Part shown: in pieces, positions 60,004 to 64,000 of the stretch | How the letters are laid out: each line of letters starts with the position of its first letter | Numbering within the stretch: position 1 is the stretch's first letter | NCBI GenBank assembly: GCA_003152315.1 | Contig: PLZV01000013.1 | Location: 21,186-85,185 of the forward strand | Length of the DNA: 64,000 nt | Direction: 5' to 3' | Source: Verrucomicrobiota bacterium | GTDB taxonomy: Bacteria > Verrucomicrobiota > Verrucomicrobiia > Palsa-1439 | Position numbers and translations under genes: made by a program | Notes under the pieces: generated by a model | Database searches by the model: none | Told to the model about the DNA's origin: nothing | Seen by the model: the letters and a program-made list of their open reading frames with translations, nothing else

Positions 60004-60062
60004 GCCGGTGTAGCTCAGTGGCCAGCCCCGATGACGATCGGGGTAGAGCAGGGGACTCATAA
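60004..60062 (+). pseudogene. tRNA (CAT-anticodon) 5' half interrupted by a hairpin unit in the D-loop
   Basis: GCCGGTG-TA-GCTC-AGTGG (60004-60021) is a tRNA acceptor 5' strand and D-arm; then 22 bases CCAGCCCCGATGACGATCGGGG (60022-60043) intrude; then TAGAGC-A-GGGGACTCATAA (60044-60062) resumes exactly as in the intact tRNA at 63928. The sequence stops matching right after the anticodon loop, so the anticodon 3' strand, T-arm and acceptor 3' strand are missing. It cannot give a functional tRNA. Confidence 0.8.
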
Positions 60063-60252
60063 TTCTAAAGGGCGTATTTCTCTCATTTCATCCCATGTGC
60101 GCTTCTGTCGTCTAAGTCAGTAAAATTAAGGCTTTCGCCAGTTGTGGATTTTGTCTCACTTCATCCTGAATCGCCTCATTTTCGCATGAGGAGTGACAAG
60201 TAAGAGTGACAACTATTTTGACCAGAAGCGCCGAAGGAACACTCGGGCGACA

Positions 60253-61685
60253 GCCGCCCCAGTTTCCTAACCCTATACCGTACTTGAGAATCCCGTCTGC
60301 CAGTTGTAGAAAACGTCAACGTCGAACGTGCCATCGGCCAAAGTCACGGCCTCGATCTTAATCTCTTCCACTTTCGTTTGCTGATCGATTCGTTTGACCC
60401 TGTACGCCGCGAAGTCGCTTGCCATCAAGTTCCCATTTCTAATCTGAGTGATAAACTCACCCAACAAGTCTGGTGAGTGCGTCTCGGCCACTATGTGAAG
60501 GTTCTTTTGCTTTGCCGCCTCAATGAACACCCGAGCAAGTGGGCGTTGTGCCAGGGGATGCACATGTAGTTCCGGTTGCTCAAACAGCAACGTTCCGCCA
60601 TCCGGTGCGAAACTACATTGCGTCAGCACTGGGAGTACTTGTGATAGGCCATAACCCACGTCCGCCAACGGATGCGTCCGTCCGTCGTTCAGCGTTACAA
60701 GAACATCGAAGAGGTCCGAACCTGCCACACGCTGCACCTTCAGATTCTTTGCAACCGTCGAAACCTCCAGCCATTTCGCAATCTCTTTGATGTGCCGTCG
60801 TGAACGTGATTGTATCGCCTCATTCGCCAGTAATGGTATCGTAGCCTCACCCTGCGCCCCCACTTCGCGAGGTGAGGATCCTCTCGTTTGGTATCGTCTC
60901 TGTGGGGGTTGTCGAAAAGGCCCAAGATACATCACTTTCTTCAATTCCGTGACGATGTTGCGTTGTCCCAACAAGAAAGGATAGAACTCCCTAAATGATT
61001 TTTCTGTCCGCCTGTGGATACTGCGGTCCATCACTAAGAACCCCGACTCAGACCACACCCGTAGTCCGGGCTCCACCCCGGCCAACTCCAGTATGTACTG
61101 TCGCCGCCCGCGCGCCCTTTTAAGCGTATACTGCCGAGCGCCACACGACATCATTCCACCCTGTAAGTAGACATCTTGCGTTGTCTTCGTGCTCTTAAAC
61201 TCATAGCACGCCTTTACTATTCCCTCTTCAATGTTCTCCTCGCTACTCGACGCCCGAAGAACCGTCAGTGGTTTCGTCCCAACGTTCACGCCCAGACATA
61301 TCGCATCGTTATAGTTCCTCGAGTGCATTACTTCTATAAATCGTCCCAAGTGAACTGTCGCAACCTCGTCATCAAGAATCAGCGGACGCGTATCATTCGG
61401 CAACCGAACCGATTGAGCTAGGCTCGCCAGTGCGTGTATTACCGTGCTTTTCCCTGATGAGTTTTCGCCGATAAAAATTGTTATCGGTTTGATCACAACT
61501 TCCGTTACGCCTGCGATCCCCTTGAAATTACCGATACTCACAGCATGAATTGGCATAGTGTTGGTAGAACGAATCACTAGCGCAAGAACTGTCAAATCTA
61601 TTTACCCCCGACGGTTCATAGTACAACCCGACAGCACCGATAGGGACACAGGGGCAGGGTGCCGCCCCAGTTTCCCTCTCGACTC
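60253..61685. repeat. 15-bp direct repeat flanking the ATPase gene
   Basis: GCCGCCCCAGTTTCC occurs at 60253-60267 and again at 61671-61685, on either side of the AAA ATPase gene and in the same orientation. The pair could mark a past insertion of that gene. Only these two copies are seen in the window. Confidence 0.5.
60273..61556 (-). CDS. AAA ATPase of the DUF3696/AAA_21 (OLD-like) type
   Basis: 427 residues from the ATG at 61556 (MPIHAVSIGNFKGIAGVTEV). Walker A is GENSSGKST (30-38). The ABC-type signature region is LADVGYGLSQVLPVL (about 295-310), Walker B is LLFEQPELHVHP (about 325) and the switch His is in IVAETHSPDLLGEF (about 355). No TOPRIM or other nuclease domain is visible, so this is a stand-alone SMC/ABC-like ATPase. 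Such ATPases pair with effectors in several phage-defence systems. The divergent wHTH/HEPN pair starts 337 bp away, so all three may form one system. Confidence 0.85.
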   Translation of the reverse strand: MPIHAVSIGNFKGIAGVTEVVIKPITIFIGENSSGKSTVIHALASLAQSVRLPNDTRPLILDDEVATVHLGRFIEVMHSRNYNDAICLGVNVGTKPLTVLRASSSEENIEEGIVKACYEFKSTKTTQDVYLQGGMMSCGARQYTLKRARGRRQYILELAGVEPGLRVWSESGFLVMDRSIHRRTEKSFREFYPFLLGQRNIVTELKKVMYLGPFRQPPQRRYQTRGSSPREVGAQGEATIPLLANEAIQSRSRRHIKEIAKWLEVSTVAKNLKVQRVAGSDLFDVLVTLNDGRTHPLADVGYGLSQVLPVLTQCSFAPDGGTLLFEQPELHVHPLAQRPLARVFIEAAKQKNLHIVAETHSPDLLGEFITQIRNGNLMASDFAAYRVKRIDQQTKVEEIKIEAVTLADGTFDVDVFYNWQTGFSSTV

Positions 61686-61893
61686 CTTTCCCCCGACCCG
61701 CTCCACTACGCAGATGGATCGTCCTAGGGTGCACACGCTGGGATTGCACTCAGCCCTGACCCTCTTCGCTCCACCCCACGCATTTCGCCCATGCCGACCA
61801 CCTGCGCCGAACCGCGCTACCACCACCTCTCGGGGCTCTTGCTTGAAGCCGAGAACTTGTTACACTGCGCGAATAACCAAAGGAGAACGAAGC
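61557..61893 (+). other. 337-bp divergent intergenic region between the ATPase and wHTH/HEPN genes
   Basis: No gene. It should hold two back-to-back promoters. On the plus side TTGCTT-16-TACACT (61839-61866) is plausible. On the minus side a TTGACA lies about 40 bp upstream of the ATPase ATG, but the -10 is poor. It also contains the second GCCGCCCCAGTTTCC. Confidence 0.55.
61839..61866 (+). promoter_or_regulatory. Probable promoter of the wHTH/HEPN pair
   Basis: TTGCTT (61839-61844), 16 bases, TACACT (61861-61866). Start would be near 61873, and the ribosome site AAAGGAGA (61879-61886) follows, 7 bases before the ATG at 61894. Confidence 0.5.
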
Positions 61894-62385
61894 ATGTCTG
61901 CACTCGAATACGTGATTCGGCTAAAGAACGGAGACCTCGAACTGGAAGTCCGAGGTGATAAACGATACGTCGAAACCACCTTCGCTAAATTAAAGGCACT
62001 GGTTTCCTTGCCCAAGCGCGCCGCAGACGAAGAAACCCCCGAAGACCGTCCCTCCCTTAGAAGGGACGCAGGTGGAGGAAAGCAGTTGTCTGCACGAGAG
62101 TTTGTTGACACCCACAAGCTGACGAAGCACACCGACATCGTATTAGCTTTTGCATATTTTCTGGAGAAGAAGCGTGGGCTTGACTCCTTCACCCCAGCCG
62201 ATGTTCGGAAATGCTATTACGAGGCAAAGATCGAGCTAACAAACATCAGCCAGATGATCATAAACAACATCAAAAAGGGCTTCGTAATGGAGACGGCGAA
62301 AAAGGAAAAGGGCGCTGGGAGGTACACAATAACAGGAAAGGGCGAGAAGTACGTAGACGCCGGCTTTCGCAAAGCCAAAGAATAG
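61894..62385 (+). CDS. Probable winged-helix protein (163 aa), partner of the HEPN gene
   Basis: 163 residues from the ATG at 61894 (AAAGGAGA seven bases upstream). The N-terminus is a short beta-rich region (LEYVIRLKNGDLELEVRGDK, then YVETTFAKLKALVSL) of the kind found on small regulatory proteins. The C-terminal ~95 residues have a winged-helix pattern (FVDTHKLTKHTDIVLAFAYF, FTPADVRKCYYEAKIELTNI, RYTITGKGEKYVDAGF). It could bind DNA and regulate the operon, or act as an antitoxin-like partner. The HEPN gene follows 26 bp later. The longer frame starting at 61558 is not used. Confidence 0.68.
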   Translation: MSALEYVIRLKNGDLELEVRGDKRYVETTFAKLKALVSLPKRAADEETPEDRPSLRRDAGGGKQLSAREFVDTHKLTKHTDIVLAFAYFLEKKRGLDSFTPADVRKCYYEAKIELTNISQMIINNIKKGFVMETAKKEKGAGRYTITGKGEKYVDAGFRKAKE

Positions 62386-62411
62386 TTTTTCGACGCACAT
62401 CTTAGGACAAC

Positions 62412-62861
62412 ATGGCAACTCCTTCTCCGCTGCTTCGGAGTGCTTTCGAGTTTTTGGAGCATGGATTGTTTCACCACCTCCGTAGCGATACGACCTTAGA
62501 CCAAAAGTTCGCCATCCTTCATGTCGATCAAGCAGTGGAACTAGTCCTAAAGGCCCGCGTTCTCGCCTTCAAGGTTTCAATTTACAAGCCGAATAATACG
62601 AAAGAAACAATCTCCATCTATGAAGCGTACCGGATTCTTGAGGGTAAAGGGTGCAAGTTCCCCGAACGCCCCAATTTGGAGTTGCTGCACGACGAGCGCA
62701 ATAGCATTCAACACAAGTACGCAAGCCCCGACGCGAAGACCACAGCCTTCCACATGGAGAACTCATTGAAGTTCTTCAGGCGATTTCTAAGAACGGAATT
62801 TGGTCTTAAGCTTGGAGACTATATCCCCCAGGAACACATCCGTGATGTGCTGGGTGCTTAA
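62412..62861 (+). CDS. HEPN-domain protein with Rx4H motif (possible RNase)
   Basis: 149 residues, all helical. The N-terminal helix pair LHVDQAVELVLKARVLAF (about 37-54) is the HEPN/DUF3644-like pattern. The HEPN RNase signature appears as R96-NSIQ-H101 in LLHDERNSIQHKYASPD. HEPN proteins with an intact Rx4-6H motif are often toxins or effector RNases in abortive-infection and toxin-antitoxin systems. It is preceded by a winged-helix-like gene and faces a divergent AAA ATPase. That three-gene context supports a defence role but does not prove it. Confidence 0.72.
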   Translation: MATPSPLLRSAFEFLEHGLFHHLRSDTTLDQKFAILHVDQAVELVLKARVLAFKVSIYKPNNTKETISIYEAYRILEGKGCKFPERPNLELLHDERNSIQHKYASPDAKTTAFHMENSLKFFRRFLRTEFGLKLGDYIPQEHIRDVLGA

Positions 62862-62916
62862 CCCCTAGACCCACCCCGAACCCACGCTGTGGACTTCGAC
62901 AGCGCACCCCCTCAGC

Positions 62917-62954
62917 AGAGGTTCCCCAAACGGTTTTCAGGCAACCGAACCTCT
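62917..62954 (+). terminator. Hairpin AGAGGTTC...GAACCTCT after the HEPN gene
   Basis: AGAGGTTC (62917-62924) pairs with GAACCTCT (62947-62954), with an inner CGGTT/AACCG stem. It lies 55 bp after the HEPN stop and could end that transcript. There is no following T-run, so a structured-RNA role is equally possible. Confidence 0.5.
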
Positions 62955-63340
62955 ACACCAGCGGCTCCGTCGACCCACAGTGCGTAGTTCCTCAGCGCCT
63001 GTTGCAGGATGCCGTAGCTTATTCGCCGACTGATTCCCACAGCTCCAGCACGAATGCGGCGGTATTCGTCCCCAAGCCAGCTTCGCACGTTGATGTCTTT
63101 GACCCGGCACCACGAATGGAGTCAGACCTGTACAACCTGCATTGCGGGTATGAAGGTTGCCGTAGTACGCCACTGTGGGGGTATCCCCAAAGGCAGTGTT
63201 TTTGGCCGATTTCACCCTCCCAAACCCCGAATGTTTACGGGCCTCCGGTGAAAACGCTTCCAAAGCTTGCACGCTACGCACGGTTGGCTCCGCTCAGTCC
63301 CCTGAGGTACGCCATTCGGGCGTCGAGGTTTCCGCGCGTT

Positions 63341-63391
63341 TATCGTTATACGATTATTTTACTGGACACGGGTGATGGCGTGGGGTAGCGT
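63341..63391 (+). promoter_or_regulatory. Repeat A copy 4: inverted repeat plus sigma-70-type promoter
   Basis: TATCGTTATACGATT (63341-63355; one mismatch), 7 bases, TGGACA (63363-63368), 17 bases, TAGCGT (63386-63391). Spacing is identical to the other three copies, but the -10 is the weakest of the set. Confidence 0.7.
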
Positions 63392-63570
63392 CGGTAAAAC
63401 GAATGAACGTTCAACGCGAAACACTCAACGCCCAACATTCAACGGGACGGGGGAGGCAAATAGTACGGCAAGCGGAGCGTTGCACCTCAAGCATGGACAG
63501 CTGGGCCAGCCGTCCCCACCACTCTGGTTGCGACTGTCATGGCGGTATCGAGAGGAAGAGAGGGTCCCCA

Positions 63571-63698
63571 TACGTTTCTGCGAAACGAACCCATTTTGTT
63601 TTCGCCCATCTCTCGATGTATCGCATGTGTTTACAGGAACTTATGCCGTTTGCAGTGGGTTTTGCAAATGGGTTCGTTCTGGGAAAACGAACCCATTT
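63571..63698 (+). repeat. Repeat B copy 5: three competing arms
   Basis: Lead CATACGTTTCTGCG; arm 1 AAACGAACCCATTT (63583-63596), 69 bases, arm 2 AAATGGGTTCGTTCT (63666-63680), GGG, arm 3 AAAACGAACCCATTT (63684-63698). Here the distal bases are ATTT/AAAT instead of ACCG/CGGT in copies 3-4, keeping the pairing. The loop shares GCATGTG with copy 3. Confidence 0.78.
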
Positions 63699-63736
63699 CG
63701 GGGAGTATTTAGAGGGGTGAAAGGCAGAAATAGGAA

Positions 63737-63790
63737 GACATCCGCCTTCGCCAGGGCTTCCGTCGTCGCACTTCATGCTATGGCGGCCAG
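63737..63790 (+). repeat. Dispersed repeat C, copy 3
   Basis: GACATCCGCCTTCGCCAGGG, then CTTCCGTCGTCG, CTTCATGCTATGGCGGCCAGG; corresponds base for base in its first half to copy 1 at 19922. It lies between repeat B copy 5 and the tRNA. Confidence 0.55.
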
Positions 63791-63883
63791 GTCGGCGCGA
63801 CTGCGCAACTATGCGCTGCTTGAAAACGCAGTTGAAATTTCCGGGTGGCTGGCTAATCATGCGGCGCTTCGCAGATTGTGCCA

Positions 63884-63903
63884 GCCCCGAAAGCATTCGG
63901 GGC
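63884..63903 (+). repeat. GCCCCGAA-AGCA-TTCGGGGC hairpin unit
   Basis: A perfect 8-bp stem, 4-base loop; fifth member of the family described at 59912. It lies 25 bp before the tRNA, in the same relative position as the unit before the tRNA 5' half at 60004. No T-run follows. Confidence 0.7.
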
Positions 63904-63927
63904 GGTGTCATAGACTATTTGAACGGT

Positions 63928-64000
63928 GCCAGGGTAGCTCAGTGGTAGAGCAGGGGACTCATAAGCCCTTGGTCGGGAGTTCAACTCTCCCCCCTGGCAC
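63928..64000 (+). tRNA. tRNA with CAT anticodon (Met or lysidine-modified Ile), cut at the window end
   Basis: 73 bases seen: acceptor GCCAGGG/CCCTGGC, D-arm GCTC...GAGC, anticodon stem GGGGA/GCCCT with loop CTCATAA (anticodon CAT), T-arm GGGAG/CTCCC, then AC, so only the final CA of an encoded CCA is outside. The anticodon stem has one A-G mismatch next to the loop. The AGCAGGxGACTCATAAxxxCTTGGTC body resembles bacterial tRNA-Ile2 (k2C at position 34) more than elongator Met, but I cannot decide. It is the intact counterpart of the half at 60004. Confidence 0.9.

Larger units (their letters stand above)
59826..60272 (+). other. 447-bp stretch without a protein gene: four hairpin units and a half tRNA
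   Basis: Holds three GCCCCGAA-type hairpins (59834-59850, 59912-59931, 59960-59979), a fourth inside the tRNA-like sequence (60026-60043) and the tRNA 5' half at 60004-60062. The segment 59850-60021 resembles 63819-63945 upstream of the intact tRNA at the end of the window. The last 200 bp before the ATPase stop show nothing beyond a repeated GAGTGACAA. Confidence 0.65.
62862..63927 (+). other. 1.07-kb stretch without a supported protein gene
   Basis: Holds a hairpin (62917-62954), about 400 bp where two overlapping frames look coding but match nothing I recognise (see rejected list), repeat A copy 4 (63341-63391), a short run of CAAC-rich tandem units (63404-63450), repeat B copy 5 (63571-63698), repeat C copy 3 (63737-63790) and one GCCCCGAA hairpin (63884-63903), then the tRNA. 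Confidence 0.6.

Noticed and set aside
60070..60272. Integrase or recombinase for the tRNA-flanked segment
   Set aside because: I looked on both strands of 59.8-64 kb and saw no tyrosine or serine recombinase frame; the mobility claim rests only on the duplicated tRNA.
61558..61893. N-terminal extension of the winged-helix gene by 112 codons
   Set aside because: The added residues are Pro/Thr/Arg-rich and run across the divergent promoter region; the ATG at 61894 has a strong ribosome site.
62937..63281. 114-codon minus-strand frame and overlapping 60-130-codon frames on both strands
   Set aside because: One minus-strand phase (NVRSWLGDEYRRIRAGAVGI) looks protein-like, but it has no start, an upstream stop and no family I recognise. 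Could be a decayed gene; not called.
20177..63698. CRISPR array from the repeated AAACGAACCC words
   Set aside because: Copies are scattered over 43 kb in both orientations, with no regular repeat-spacer series and no cas genes.

Overview
The window is about 58-60% GC and reads as one continuous chromosomal stretch of a Gram-negative bacterium. Lipid A and lipoprotein genes (lnt, lpxI, lpxB, a heptose-1-phosphate adenylyltransferase) show an outer membrane. GloVer-repeat and beta-strand-repeat surface proteins, a C-terminal TSP3-like module ending in ...PARYYRVRLVP, an AURKAIP1/COX24-type mini-protein and many dispersed repeats all point to the Verrucomicrobia side of the PVC group. That placement is inference from gene content, not from a marker tree.

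Layout. 1-5.2 kb: the SecA C-terminus, then lnt-plsY-gpsA with ATGA overlaps, then an ECF sigma factor and its zinc-finger anti-sigma factor. 5.2-10 kb, minus strand: purN-hisG-COX24 mini-protein-TPR protein, two small lipoproteins and an rfaE2-like gene. 10.1-16.3 kb: a processive GT2 glycosyltransferase, a TIM-barrel isomerase, lpxI-Gfo/Idh-lpxB with overlapping stops and starts, and a convergent prenyl synthase. 16.4-19.8 kb: small membrane proteins, a Nudix hydrolase, a GNAT enzyme and a methyltransferase. 20.5-31 kb: FmdB, a zinc-ribbon membrane protein, valS, a YfhO-like protein, MOSC, GNAT and cimA. 31.5-39 kb: two large secreted proteins sharing one C-terminal module, with a Tat-exported glycosidase-like lipoprotein between them. 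39-45 kb: hom-stalk-thrC-lysC (threonine branch) and an aminotransferase. 45.4-54.6 kb: accessory DNA with DUF2971, a triple-repeat exported protein, a GloVer protein and an IS1595-type element with passenger genes. 54.6-59.8 kb: Lrp, GIY-YIG, tRNA-Pro, DUF309, a Ser/Thr kinase with a glycogen-binding-like domain, yggS and proC. 59.8-64 kb: a half tRNA gene, a cassette of AAA ATPase, winged-helix-like and HEPN genes, and an intact CAT-anticodon tRNA.

The most unusual signal is a dispersed non-coding family. Four copies carry a 15-bp inverted repeat (TATCGTnnnACGATA), then exactly 7 bp, TGGACA, exactly 17 bp and a -10 box (TATGAT or similar). In two copies a second conserved module starts 97-99 bp after the -10: long-range arms AAACGAACCC.../...GGGTTCGTTT whose distal bases covary between copies, often with a third arm that can compete for pairing. 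One composite copy appears to have been split by a 2.48-kb IS1595-type element with three passenger genes. It is flanked by TATATAA on both sides, and removing it restores a perfect 20-bp palindrome.

The second candidate system is the last 4 kb. A divergent AAA ATPase and a winged-helix/HEPN (Rx4H) pair lie between a tRNA 5' half, whose D-loop is interrupted by a 22-bp hairpin unit, and an intact tRNA of the same type. This looks like a tRNA-associated defence-type cassette, although no integrase is visible.
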